NCBI RefSeq assembly: GCF_003254155.1
Contig: NZ_QKZI01000001.1
Coordinates: forward strand, 1,240,001-1,304,000
Source: Psychrobacillus insolitus
GTDB taxonomy: Bacteria; Bacillota; Bacilli; Bacillales_A; Planococcaceae
Reading direction: 5' to 3'
Length of the DNA: 64,000 nucleotides
The translations under genes were made by a program, and so were the position numbers. Position 1 is the first letter of the stretch. Every line of letters begins with the position of its first letter. Shown here in pieces: positions 35,326-45,139 of the stretch. A model generated the notes under the pieces. It worked only from the letters and a program-made list of their open reading frames with translations, was not told the origin of the DNA and made no database searches.

Positions 35326-36254
35326 TATTTTTTCGCTCCTTTCAGCTTAATTCGCGGATCAATAATGCCGTATAAAATATCTACGATCAGAACAGCAAAA
35401 AGTAGAATAATTGAATAGAATACCGTTGTACCCATAATGACAGTATAGTCACGATTTGTAATACTTTGTACAAAGTGTTTTCCAAGACCTGGAATTGCAA
35501 AGATTTGTTCAACGATGAAACTACCTGTTACTACTCCTGCAGTAAGTGGTCCGAGATAAGTTACAACAGGCAACAAAGCGTTACGTAATGTATGACGATA
35601 CACAATTGTCCATTTTCCGATACCTTTTGCACGAGCCATTTTTACATAATCACTATTATTTTGCTCTAGCATGCTTGATCGCGTTAGTTTAGCTATGAAT
35701 CCCATATGTGTAATTGCGATAGCTAGTGCAGGTAATATACTGTATATAAATCCCTTCCATCCACTAATCGGAAACCAACCTAGCTTAAACGCTAAGAAAT
35801 ACTGCATCAATCCTGCAAGAATAAAAGATGGTACAGAAATACCAAGTACCGCAATTGTTGTAGCTAAATAATCAGGGAATCGATTGTGATACAGTGATGA
35901 AATAACACCAATTAGCACACCTAAACCTACAGCGATTAACATAGCCTCAATTCCTAATGTTAATGACACAGGGAAACTTTCTGAAATCATGTCATTCGTC
36001 GATCGTGCTTTGTATTTCATAGATTCACCAAAATCGAAAGTCGCTGTATCGATTAAATAATCTTTATATTGTATGTACCAAGGATTATTTAAGCCATATG
36101 CTTCATTTAAACGTTCCTCAATTTGAGGTGGGAAATCTCTTTCACTAGCAAATGGACTACCTGGCGCAATACGCATTAAGAAAAACGTTGCGGACACAAT
36201 AATGAACAAAGCTAGTAATATATAGATAATCCTTTTAAAAATATAGCTTATCAT
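35325..36254 (-). CDS. oppB: Oligopeptide ABC transporter permease OppB
   Basis: A 309-residue six-helix permease. Characteristic: MRIAPGSPFASERDFPPQ near the N-terminus, and the EAA loop YVKMARAKGIGKWTIVYRHTLRNALLPVV. Start MISYIFKR is set by AAGGAGG, replacing the longer frame from 36287. Two hairpins lie between it and oppA. Confidence 0.94.
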   Translation of the reverse strand: MISYIFKRIIYILLALFIIVSATFFLMRIAPGSPFASERDFPPQIEERLNEAYGLNNPWYIQYKDYLIDTATFDFGESMKYKARSTNDMISESFPVSLTLGIEAMLIAVGLGVLIGVISSLYHNRFPDYLATTIAVLGISVPSFILAGLMQYFLAFKLGWFPISGWKGFIYSILPALAIAITHMGFIAKLTRSSMLEQNNSDYVKMARAKGIGKWTIVYRHTLRNALLPVVTYLGPLTAGVVTGSFIVEQIFAIPGLGKHFVQSITNRDYTVIMGTTVFYSIILLFAVLIVDILYGIIDPRIKLKGAKK

Positions 36255-36303
36255 TTGAACTTCCTCCTTATCTTTGCCAAATGACAAAAGAAATTACAAG
36301 TTG

Positions 36304-36343
36304 AAATTCTTGCACTTCAAACTATGTACAAGTGCGAGAATTT
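36304..36343 (-). other. Intercistronic hairpin oppA-oppB (second)
   Basis: AAATTCTTGCACTT (36304-36317) pairs with AAGTGCGAGAATTT (36330-36343) with one wobble, no T run. It probably protects or tunes the message together with the hairpin above. Confidence 0.6.
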
Positions 36344-36368
36344 TGTTTGAGAGTATAAAAAATTTTAA

Positions 36369-36419
36369 AGAGAGTTGGCATATAGGTCGGTTGAACGACA
36401 CCATATAAGCCAACTCTCT
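36369..36419 (-). terminator. Leaky terminator/stabiliser after oppA
   Basis: AGAGAGTTGGC and GCCAACTCTCT form an 11-bp stem extended by ATATAGG/CCATAT. On the minus strand it is followed by TTTAAAATTTTTTATA. Such a structure usually keeps the binding protein more abundant than the membrane components. Confidence 0.75.
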
Positions 36420-36465
36420 AACGTCAGAAAAATACCCACTTAATAAACATTAGTTAGTTTAGAAC

Positions 36466-38112
36466 TTATTCGGCAATATCTACCCATTTAAGTTGAACGT
36501 TTCCAATTGGGTCTGGTGCCATATCTTTCACTTTATCGTTTTTCACAAATAAACTTGTATAGTAGTAAACTGGTGCTACTGGAAATTCAGTCATTGCGAT
36601 TGCTTCAGCTGCTTTTAAAATATCAAGACGTTTAGCTGAATCTGTCTCCACTAACGATTGTTGCATCAATTCTTTATATTCTGCATTTTCCCAACCTGTA
36701 TCATTGTTACCATTGGCAGCTGTTGAATACATTTCTAAGAATGAATAAGCATCGTTGTAGTCTGCAATCCATCCCATACGAGCTACATTGTAGTCTAGTG
36801 CACTCACTTTTTCTAAATAAACTTGCCATTCAGAGTTATCAATCGTTACTTCAATACCTAAGTTTTTGCTCCAGCCTTCTTGAACAAATTGAGCAATAGC
36901 AGCATGTGCTTCACTTGTATTGATAGAAAGACCAATTTTGATTTCACTTGGATCTTTAATTCCTAGCTCATCCATCCCTAATTGAAGTGCTGCTTTAGCT
37001 CCTTCAATATCGTTATCTTTCATATAACCACGATCATCTTCAAATCCTTCGACAGCTGCAGGAACCATACCTAGTGCTGGCTGTTGTTCTCCTTTAGTTA
37101 CATTATCTATTAATTCTTGACGGTTAATAGCTAATGTTAATGCCTTACGAATGTTTGCATTTGATGTAAATTCACCCTCAGTATTAAGTTTATACCAATA
37201 AATAGCAGCATAGTTATCTATTTGTAGTGAACCATCTTCTTTAAAACTATCTATTGAATCTAATGCTACTGTTTGGTAAGGAGCACCTAAGAAATCAATA
37301 TCCCCGGCTTTAAACATAGTAACTGCCGTATTCTCTTTATCTACCATATCCATGTTTACAGAAGTAAGATTAACTGATTTTGCATCCCAGTATTCAGTAA
37401 ATTTCTTTAACTTAATGTTAGAACTATGACTCCAATCACTTAATGTGAAAGGTCCGTTTGTTACAAAGTCTTCCCCAGCATCTGCGTACCAATCTGGGTT
37501 TGCTGTTGCAACTTTTTCATTAACTGGCATGTACGTATAAAATGCTGTTAACTCTAAGAAATATGGTGTTGGATTTTCTAATGTTACTTCTAGTGTTTTT
37601 TCGTCAACTGCTTTAATAGCCACATCTTCGAATGTACCTTCACCTAAGTTGAAGGCTTCAGCACCTTTAATATAGTAAAGTTGAGATGCATATTCAGAAG
37701 CATTCTCAGGGTTTAAGGCAAATTCCCAACCATAGACAAAGTCTCCTGCTACAACTGGATCTCCATTTGACCATAACGCATCACGTAATGTGAATGTATA
37801 TGTTAATTGGTCTTCACTAACTTCAATTTTTTCTGCCATTGCGTTCTCTGGGGCAGCATCTTTATTTAAACGTGTTAAACCTTCAAAAACATTTGTTAAA
37901 ATTGCTCCCGAAGTCGAATCTGTAGCTAACTGCGGATTTAATGTTGGTGGCTCAGATGGAATTACAAGATTAAGTTCTTTTGATTTTGCAGAACTATCTT
38001 TTGAACCTACATCGGAATCATCTGTAGATTCACCGCCGAAATTACAAGCGGCTAATACCAAAGTAACTATCGCTAGTAGTGTTAATAATAAATAATTTTT
38101 CTTCTTCGACAT
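36466..38112 (-). CDS. oppA: Oligopeptide-binding lipoprotein OppA
   Basis: A 548-residue family-5 solute-binding lipoprotein. Signal MSKKKNYLLLTLLAIVTLVLAAC with lipobox LAAC, then the mature domain starting ELNLVIPSEPPTLNPQLATD and the family motif DALWSNGDPVVAGDFVYGWEFALNPENAS. Captures peptides outside the membrane and feeds OppBCDF. In the Bacillales it also serves uptake of signalling peptides. First gene of the operon; no T-box or CodY box is obvious upstream. A CTGACGTCAG palindrome lies 35 nt before the ATG. Confidence 0.94.
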   Translation of the reverse strand: MSKKKNYLLLTLLAIVTLVLAACNFGGESTDDSDVGSKDSSAKSKELNLVIPSEPPTLNPQLATDSTSGAILTNVFEGLTRLNKDAAPENAMAEKIEVSEDQLTYTFTLRDALWSNGDPVVAGDFVYGWEFALNPENASEYASQLYYIKGAEAFNLGEGTFEDVAIKAVDEKTLEVTLENPTPYFLELTAFYTYMPVNEKVATANPDWYADAGEDFVTNGPFTLSDWSHSSNIKLKKFTEYWDAKSVNLTSVNMDMVDKENTAVTMFKAGDIDFLGAPYQTVALDSIDSFKEDGSLQIDNYAAIYWYKLNTEGEFTSNANIRKALTLAINRQELIDNVTKGEQQPALGMVPAAVEGFEDDRGYMKDNDIEGAKAALQLGMDELGIKDPSEIKIGLSINTSEAHAAIAQFVQEGWSKNLGIEVTIDNSEWQVYLEKVSALDYNVARMGWIADYNDAYSFLEMYSTAANGNNDTGWENAEYKELMQQSLVETDSAKRLDILKAAEAIAMTEFPVAPVYYYTSLFVKNDKVKDMAPDPIGNVQLKWVDIAE

Positions 38113-38261
38113 TTTAATACCCCCAATATTTTTATAAAATCGACTGACGTCAGACTTCTGAACGCAGCTTCAATCTAATATAACAAAGATTCTAAATAAA
38201 TAAAACCCCAAATTCACAAAACCTTATCACGCTTTGAAAACCCTTACATTTGTAATTTAAT

Positions 38262-38313
38262 AAAAGTTGGTTATTTCTCAAATATTCTTTGAAAAACAAC
38301 CAACTTTTATTTT
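38262..38313. terminator. Terminator of spx
   Basis: TAAAAGTTGGTT pairs with AACCAACTTTTA over a long loop, with T-rich sequence on both sides; it directly follows spx (minus strand). Confidence 0.7.
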
Positions 38314-38316
38314 CTT

Positions 38317-38712
38317 TTAATTAACCATTCTTTGCGCTTCAAGTAATTGATACGCTCTAACTTTTCTTGGTAAGAATCTACGAATTTCATCTTCGTTATA
38401 TCCAACTTGCAAACGTTTTTCATCCAAAATGATTGGACGACGTAGTAACCCTGGATGTTCTTGAATCAATTCATACAACCGTTGCAATGGAAGACTTTCA
38501 ACATCGACATTTAATTTTTGGAAAATCTTCGAACGAGTTGAAATGATTTCATCTGTTCCATCTTCCGTCATTCTTAAAATTTCTTTAATTTCACTTATAG
38601 TAAGTGGCTCTGAAAAAATGTTCCGTTCTGTATACGGAATGTCATGTTCTTCTAACCACGCTTTAGCTTTTCTACAAGAAGTACAACTTGGTGAAGTAAA
38701 TAATGTTACCAT
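38317..38712 (-). CDS. spx: Transcriptional regulator Spx
   Basis: A 131-residue ArsC-fold regulator that binds the RNA polymerase alpha C-terminal domain and controls thiol-stress genes. The redox switch C-x-x-C is [11 protein letters not shown] at about residues 10-13. [31 protein letters not shown] is the conserved C-terminal half. Start at 38712 (MVTLFTS) has AAGGGAAGTG ahead; the frame from 38724 is rejected. The adaptor that controls its decay, SpxH, is encoded in the same window. Confidence 0.96.
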   Translation of the reverse strand: MVTLFTSPSCTSCRKAKAWLEEHDIPYTERNIFSEPLTISEIKEILRMTEDGTDEIISTRSKIFQKLNVDVESLPLQRLYELIQEHPGLLRRPIILDEKRLQVGYNEDEIRRFLPRKVRAYQLLEAQRMVN

Positions 38713-39082
38713 CAATACAAACACTTCCCTTCAATTAGTCATTCTGTTATATAAATTAGATTATAATTAGTTTAATTAAGTAGTCTATTTTTTAAGTATA
38801 CACCAATTTTTTATTATTTAAAATACATTTAGAAGAAAAATTTTACTATTTAATTGCTTTGACACAATTTAGATAAAATTATCTTCCTATAGCTTGTATA
38901 TCGGTAAAGTATGAAGCCTACTTATTTTATACCCATCTCTTTTCCTTTTTAAACATAAAAACGTAAAAATAAATCGGATTCTCATTTAGAAAATCAAATT
39001 GAAAATGCCTGTTATACTAATAATACGAATTGATTGAAAAAAAGTTTCATATTTTCATATTTTTTATAAAAAAATATGAAAA
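38713..39082. other. Gene-free AT-rich spacer upstream of spx
   Basis: No credible coding frame. Candidate spx promoter elements (TTTAAA, 16 nt, TATACT near 38800-38830) are seen on the minus strand but are weak. 39048-39091 is an AT-rich palindrome (TTCATATTTTCATATTTT and its complement around TATA) with terminator-like composition. Confidence 0.5.
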
Positions 39083-39478
39083 TATGAAGAAAAGTGCTAA
39101 AGCGCCCTTTTTCTATATGGACGTCGCCGGTTCGCTTTGGACGAAACTTATTGTCATAGAATAAACGAGAAAAAGATCGAGGAGCATTCATCCAAGTAAG
39201 GCGTGAAATGACAGCCGAAATATCATCTTCGGCGTCCTCTTTAGGTAAGCATACGGCTCCTCTCTTCTTAACAAAAGCTTTCACAAAGTGATTTCGATTA
39301 TTTTTGGAGAGCGGTGGACGGTCGTAAACTACATGATTACTAAAAATAGGAGGAGCTGAAGAAAGTGACGCAGTCATTTTCTTCAGCTCCTCCTATTTTA
39401 ATTTAAGTGTAAGTCTTTCGTACTGTCCGGAGCGTTCTAGAAAAATCGTACAACCTGTTTTCGAAGTCGAGGAAATTC
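39083..39478. repeat. Mosaic intergenic repeat (family 2, copy b) with a 22-bp hairpin
   Basis: Shares blocks with 2.29-2.75 kb in rearranged order. Contains a perfect 22-bp inverted repeat, arms 39343-39364 and 39378-39399, around GTGACGCAGTCAT. The tail CTGTCCGGAGCG...GTCGAGGAAATTCTAATACTT runs up to the stop codon of the glycoside hydrolase gene. A 121-codon minus-strand frame inside is not credible. Confidence 0.75.
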
Positions 39479-39496
39479 TAATACTTTTTTTAAAAA

Positions 39497-40705
39497 TTAG
39501 GGAGTATAGTCTACACCCTGTGAATAATTATTACCTGCATTCCATAATAAATACTCATTTATGCCAGCTTCACTTAAAGCCCTAATTTGATCTTGTACTT
39601 GTTCTTTCCCATAAACTTGATAATTCCCCGAACCTAAATAGGAAGCAGTAAAATCTTGGAGCCATGGACGCGACAAAGGTGGTGATTTCAATTCCCCTAA
39701 CTTGGCATTTTCTATTTTGGCATATTCTTGTACCAATCGATATGGTTCCAAGTCAGGTTTTGCAATACCAAAATAAGATGTCCAATGGCTCGGATAGATC
39801 ATAGAAGAAATAACATCTACATTTTCTGAAATCTTCAAGAAATTTTGTCCAATCCCAGGCGCTTCAGGGAGAGTTGCAGAGTATCCAAATATGTCCACTG
39901 ACACTTGGGCTCCGTAAGGCTTCAATTGTTCTCTAGCATAAGCTACAAAGTCTGTTACAGCTTGAACACGACGTTGAGTAAGATCTAACTCAGAATTTTC
40001 GTATTTACCCATCGAATAAGTTAAAGTATCATCTCTATTTTCAAATCCTTCAGGAAAACGAACATAGTCAAATTGAATTTCTTTAAAGCCCATTTTAGCA
40101 GCTTCAATTGCTATTTCTACATTATAATCCCAAACCTCTTGCAAAAAAGGATTTACAAACGCTTCTCCACGTCCATTCTTCCAAACTGTAGAACCATCAA
40201 CAAATGACCATTCCGGCTTTCTTTCTGCAAGTTCCGTATCCTTAAATACTACAACACGTGCTATTGGGTAGATTTTTTTTTCTTCCATTACTTCTAACAT
40301 TGCACGTGGGTCTTTTATGTACGGCTTACCAATAGCATATTTCGTTAAAGTCGATTGTTCATTAGGCACATATGTCAGATTTCCAAAATCATCTTTAATA
40401 TCAATCACCATTGCATTTAACTCAGTAGCATCCATTAGTTCAACTAATTTGTTAAATCTTGCTCCTCCAGCCGAATGTCCTGTTACGTATACACCTCTAA
40501 CAGCATCTGGATATTCGAATGTAAGTCCAGAATCAAACATAAATAACTTTGATGTAGCAACAATTGTTTCGTCTATATTAGTAAATCCATATTCCTTCGT
40601 TGAAAAATCCTCCGAAAATAATATTTCTTCTGCTAGAACGGTCTGTGGTAATAAAATGCAGGTTGCTACAATCAAAGACCCAACCCATTTCATAGATTTT
40701 CTCAT
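39497..40705 (-). CDS. Secreted putative glycoside hydrolase (DUF4015)
   Basis: A 402-residue protein with a cleavable signal (KWVGSLIVATCILLPQTVLAEE). A TIM-barrel of the DUF4015 family follows: VRGVYVTGHSAGGARFNKLVELMDATELNAMVIDIKDDFGNLTY near the start, EIQFDYVRFPEG with candidate catalytic acids in strand 4/5, and VDIFGYSA and DVISSMIYPSHW later. Proteins of this family are annotated as glycoside hydrolases, but activity is mostly predicted. AAAGGAGG is 6-7 nt before ATG. Single gene. Confidence 0.82.
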   Translation of the reverse strand: MRKSMKWVGSLIVATCILLPQTVLAEEILFSEDFSTKEYGFTNIDETIVATSKLFMFDSGLTFEYPDAVRGVYVTGHSAGGARFNKLVELMDATELNAMVIDIKDDFGNLTYVPNEQSTLTKYAIGKPYIKDPRAMLEVMEEKKIYPIARVVVFKDTELAERKPEWSFVDGSTVWKNGRGEAFVNPFLQEVWDYNVEIAIEAAKMGFKEIQFDYVRFPEGFENRDDTLTYSMGKYENSELDLTQRRVQAVTDFVAYAREQLKPYGAQVSVDIFGYSATLPEAPGIGQNFLKISENVDVISSMIYPSHWTSYFGIAKPDLEPYRLVQEYAKIENAKLGELKSPPLSRPWLQDFTASYLGSGNYQVYGKEQVQDQIRALSEAGINEYLLWNAGNNYSQGVDYTP

Positions 40706-40775
40706 ATGAATCCTCCTTTCACCTTTATGAACTTATTCTAACAATAGTATATATCGAATGAAAGAGAATTATGTT

Positions 40776-40840
40776 TAGAAAAGCGCAAGCGCCTATTACT
40801 GCGCAGGGGCACCGTTCTTCTGCGACGAGCTTGCGCTAGA
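40776..40840. repeat. GC-rich dispersed repeat (family 3, short copy)
   Basis: TAGAAAAGCGCAAGCGCC at one end and CGAGCTTGCGCTAGA at the other are inverted; the inner part has TTCTGCGACGAGC as in the 10.9-kb copy. It lies between the hydrolase and the trpS promoter. Confidence 0.8.
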
Positions 40841-40867
40841 GAGAGACCAAACAAATACGTCTCTACC

Positions 40868-40897
40868 TTGATTAATACATTTCGTCTATATTATAAT
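40868..40897 (+). promoter_or_regulatory. Sigma-A promoter of the trpS leader
   Basis: TTGATT (40868-40873), 18-nt spacer, TATAAT (40892-40897), placing the start just before the T-box leader. Confidence 0.65.
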
Positions 40898-40904
40898 AGA
40901 CAAA

Positions 40905-41157
40905 AGTATATAACGATGCTTCGACGAGGAGTAGTACATTTGAATCTGTATGAAAAGAGAGTCTGTGGGTGGTGTAAACAGAACATATAGCAAATGGAAT
41001 GGACCTCTGAGCAGTTTATGTGAATTAGTAGCAAGTAGCATATTACCGGATCCTTCACGTTACGAAGACGAGTGGCTAATAGTTCAATTATTAGCAAACT
41101 GGGTGGTACCACGGATTTAACATCATTCGTCCCTTTTAGGGAGGCATGATGTTTTTT
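40905..41157 (+). promoter_or_regulatory. Tryptophan T-box riboswitch ahead of trpS
   Basis: A T-box leader of about 250 nt. Its T-box motif AACTGGGTGGTACCACG (41098-41114) is followed by the terminator stem CATCAT..GTCCC / GGGAGGCATGATG and six T's (41121-41157). The Stem I region contains GAATGGACC; TGG at 41000-41002 fits a Trp specifier codon. Uncharged tRNA-Trp would stabilise the antiterminator and turn trpS on. Confidence 0.92.
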
Positions 41158-41164
41158 ATTTTGA

Positions 41165-42335
<1,171 letters not shown>

Positions 42336-42363
42336 TTCTTTCACATCCTTCTTTAACCATATG

Positions 42364-42403
42364 AAAAACCGTTCCTAAACTTTCGTTTAGAAACGGTTTT
42401 TTT
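42364..42403. terminator. Bidirectional terminator between trpS and appA
   Basis: AAAAACCGTT.CTAAAC and GTTTAG.AACGGTTTT pair around TTTC, with T runs on both strands. It serves appA (minus) and trpS (plus). Confidence 0.85.
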
Positions 42404-42408
42404 ATAAA

Positions 42409-44175
42409 TTATTTTATTGGTTCTTCAGCAGTTAGTTCAATTTGGTTTAAATCGAAATCTGTCTCCAAATTTACGTCATAGTGTTTTACACGATCATTGA
42501 TCGTATAAATAGCTGTACGAAATTGAGTTGGGATAACGGGTGCATTTTTCTCCATATATAATTGCCATTCATGGAATGCATTTGCTCGATAATCTATATC
42601 AAAAGCTTTTTTTGAATCGATTGCAGCGATTAACTCATCTAATTTCGGAGTTGTGTACCGGCTGAAGTTAAATGCTGATTCTTTCCCATATAACCCTGCT
42701 GGAGATGGGTTAGTACCTGTACTCCATGCAGCCATAAAGATATCAATTTCTGGATCATCCGATTGTACCTTATCATAGTACGAATTGAATTCAATTAATC
42801 GACCTGTTGATAATACTACATTAAGACCAACGTCAGCCCAGTTTTGCATATAAAATGTGGTCATCTCTTCTGCGATCGGGTCACCTGCCATGGAAGCCAT
42901 CTTAATCTCTAGTTTTTCCCCTTTTGGAGTTTCACGTAAATCATCCCCATCTGTATCTACATATCCAGCTTCATCAAGAATTTCATTTGCTTTATCTACA
43001 TTGTATGTGTATCCTTCTAATGTTTCATCGTAGTATGATTCAAATACTGGTGGAATTAAAGAGTTTGCACGAGAACGTAAACCGTAATAATAAACTTCAT
43101 TTACTTGTTCAATGTCAAGTGCATACCCCATTGCTTGTCTTAATTTTACATCTGCCATTTTAGCTTGTGGATCCATTGTTGAAATACCTGTAGTTGTATC
43201 GTATTTACCTAATTTAAACCCTAAATAAGAATAGGAAAGTTCTGGTTGAGCTAAAATTGTAATATTTTCAAAATCTCTTACTTCCGGATATGTTGTTGCA
43301 GGTAATGAACCAGCGGTCATATCATATTTACCTGTTTCAATCGCTTTTGCAATTGAACTAGTCGGTACTACTTTTACTATTACGCCATCTAGTTTTGCGG
43401 CACCTTTCCAATAGTGTTCATTTCTTGCGAATTGAATCGACTCACCTGGTACGATTTTATCAAATTTAAATGCACCTAATGTTACTGGGTTTTTGCGCAC
43501 TGCATCAGATTCCAAAAGCTTTCCAACTGGAATGCCTTTCATAATATGACTTGGTTCAGCATAGCCCCAGAGTCCATCACCAATAGAGAAGATTGCAGGT
43601 GATAATTTAGTAAATGAAATTTCTAACGTAGTGTCATCTACTTTTTTCAATCCTGAGATTGTGTCCGCTTTTCCGTTATGATAGTCAACTGCACCAATGA
43701 TGTTTTGGAAATCACCATCATAGCGTACACCTTCGTAATCAGGGTGACCGATAATTAAATATGGTTGGATTAAGTCTTCAATTTTAAGTGCTTGTCCATC
43801 AGACCATTTTATGCCTTCACGGATTTTCACGATTGCTTTATTGTTAGCTTGATCAACTTCTAGCGAGGCAATTCCCTGATCATTCACTAAAAATTCTCCA
43901 TCCGTTTCAAAAATGACATTGCTTGCGTATCCCATAATGTCAGCATCATAACTATCTTCATACAACACCCATGAGAAAATCCCTTGGAAAGGAGTGTCCG
44001 TTCCAAGTGCAACTTTTAAAGTTCCACCCTCAATTGCTTCTCCTTCATTGTCTACAACTAAAGGGAATTTAGTTAAATCTGCTGGTCCAGAAGAATCATC
44101 ATTGCCGGTACATGCACCAAGAACTAGCATGGGGGCTATCAGTAGTACAAGCATTGTCCAAAGTTTTTTACTCAT
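42409..44175 (-). CDS. appA: Peptide-binding lipoprotein, AppA type
   Basis: A 588-residue family-5 solute-binding lipoprotein. The signal MSKKLWTMLVLLIAPMLVLGAC ends in lipobox LGAC. The mature protein has REGIKWSDGQALKIEDLIQPYLIIGHPDYEGVRYDG, the family motif. GGGAGG lies 6 nt before ATG 44175; the longer frame to 44250 overlaps appC and would bury the signal. It is the last gene of appDFBCA; in B. subtilis appA lies in the middle. Confidence 0.9.
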   Translation of the reverse strand: MSKKLWTMLVLLIAPMLVLGACTGNDDSSGPADLTKFPLVVDNEGEAIEGGTLKVALGTDTPFQGIFSWVLYEDSYDADIMGYASNVIFETDGEFLVNDQGIASLEVDQANNKAIVKIREGIKWSDGQALKIEDLIQPYLIIGHPDYEGVRYDGDFQNIIGAVDYHNGKADTISGLKKVDDTTLEISFTKLSPAIFSIGDGLWGYAEPSHIMKGIPVGKLLESDAVRKNPVTLGAFKFDKIVPGESIQFARNEHYWKGAAKLDGVIVKVVPTSSIAKAIETGKYDMTAGSLPATTYPEVRDFENITILAQPELSYSYLGFKLGKYDTTTGISTMDPQAKMADVKLRQAMGYALDIEQVNEVYYYGLRSRANSLIPPVFESYYDETLEGYTYNVDKANEILDEAGYVDTDGDDLRETPKGEKLEIKMASMAGDPIAEEMTTFYMQNWADVGLNVVLSTGRLIEFNSYYDKVQSDDPEIDIFMAAWSTGTNPSPAGLYGKESAFNFSRYTTPKLDELIAAIDSKKAFDIDYRANAFHEWQLYMEKNAPVIPTQFRTAIYTINDRVKHYDVNLETDFDLNQIELTAEEPIK

Positions 44176-44197
44176 TCGTTTCCTCCCTAGATATATG

Positions 44198-45109
44198 TTA
44201 TCCGAGACGCTGTTTAGCATCTGCAGATCTGCGAATAGCTTGACCAACATAGTTGATTGCTAGCATCAAGAATAAGATTAACAATGATGCAGGCAACCAC
44301 ACCCACCATTTTTCTTCTAATATAAGTGGATTATTTGCATAACTAACAAGTGTCCCTAAACTAGGAACAGATGGTGGCAAACCAAAACCTAAATAAGATA
44401 ATCCCGTTTCAAGCCCTACATTCCCTGCAAAGTTAAGTGTCATTTCTACGATTAATATAGAGCTTAAATTCGGCATTATTTCCTTGAAAATAATTGTTGT
44501 ATCTCTAGTGCCCATTGTTTTGGATGCATTGACGTAATCACGTCTACTTTCGGTTAGTGACTTACTCCTTACTAGACGGGCAGTACCCACCCAGAGGAAT
44601 GTACTCATGATGAAGATAAATTCAGTTACTGTATATTTGGGTATCATAGTCACCAAAACAATAATAATCATGAGAGAAGGTATCGTTATAAAGAAGTCTA
44701 TGATTCGCATGAAGATATTATCAATCCATCCACCAAAATAACCCGTGATTAGTCCAACTGCAATGCCGATAAATCCAGTAATAAGCGTCACGAAAAAAGC
44801 AATGGTAATAGAGTTACGAGCACCTAAAATCAGCTGTCCTGATATAGACCGTCCACCCTGATCTGCTCCAAAGAAAAATTTTTCTCCCGGCTCTGCAAAT
44901 TTATCTCGAGGACTGACTTTCATTAGTTGATCTTGATCTATAAAATTAGCCACTATAAAAATGGCGAGAAGAGTGACAAATAAACCGACTAAAGAAAACA
45001 TTGCTAATTTATCTTTTTTAAACTCTCGTATAATTACTTGAAAACCACTAGGTGGAGAACTCATCGCATATTCATTTTGACTTTTTGTATTTACTAATTG
45101 CTCACTCAT
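44198..45109 (-). CDS. appC: Peptide ABC transporter permease, AppC/OppC type
   Basis: A 303-residue permease with a cytosolic N-terminus. FFFGADQGGRSISGQLILGARNSITIAF and the EAA loop DYVNASKTMGTRDTTIIFKEIMPN identify the OppC/DppC subfamily. The GGRS replaces the usual G-R-D-x-x-S, a small family variation. AGGAGAGAGG precedes ATG. Confidence 0.92.
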   Translation of the reverse strand: MSEQLVNTKSQNEYAMSSPPSGFQVIIREFKKDKLAMFSLVGLFVTLLAIFIVANFIDQDQLMKVSPRDKFAEPGEKFFFGADQGGRSISGQLILGARNSITIAFFVTLITGFIGIAVGLITGYFGGWIDNIFMRIIDFFITIPSLMIIIVLVTMIPKYTVTEFIFIMSTFLWVGTARLVRSKSLTESRRDYVNASKTMGTRDTTIIFKEIMPNLSSILIVEMTLNFAGNVGLETGLSYLGFGLPPSVPSLGTLVSYANNPLILEEKWWVWLPASLLILFLMLAINYVGQAIRRSADAKQRLG

Positions 45110-45139
45110 TTTGCCTCTCTCCTAAGCGCTTATTTTAAG

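Noticed and set aside
39012-39377. 121-codon minus-strand frame upstream of spx
   Set aside because: It lies wholly in the mosaic repeat and AT palindrome, has no ribosome site and no protein-like pattern.
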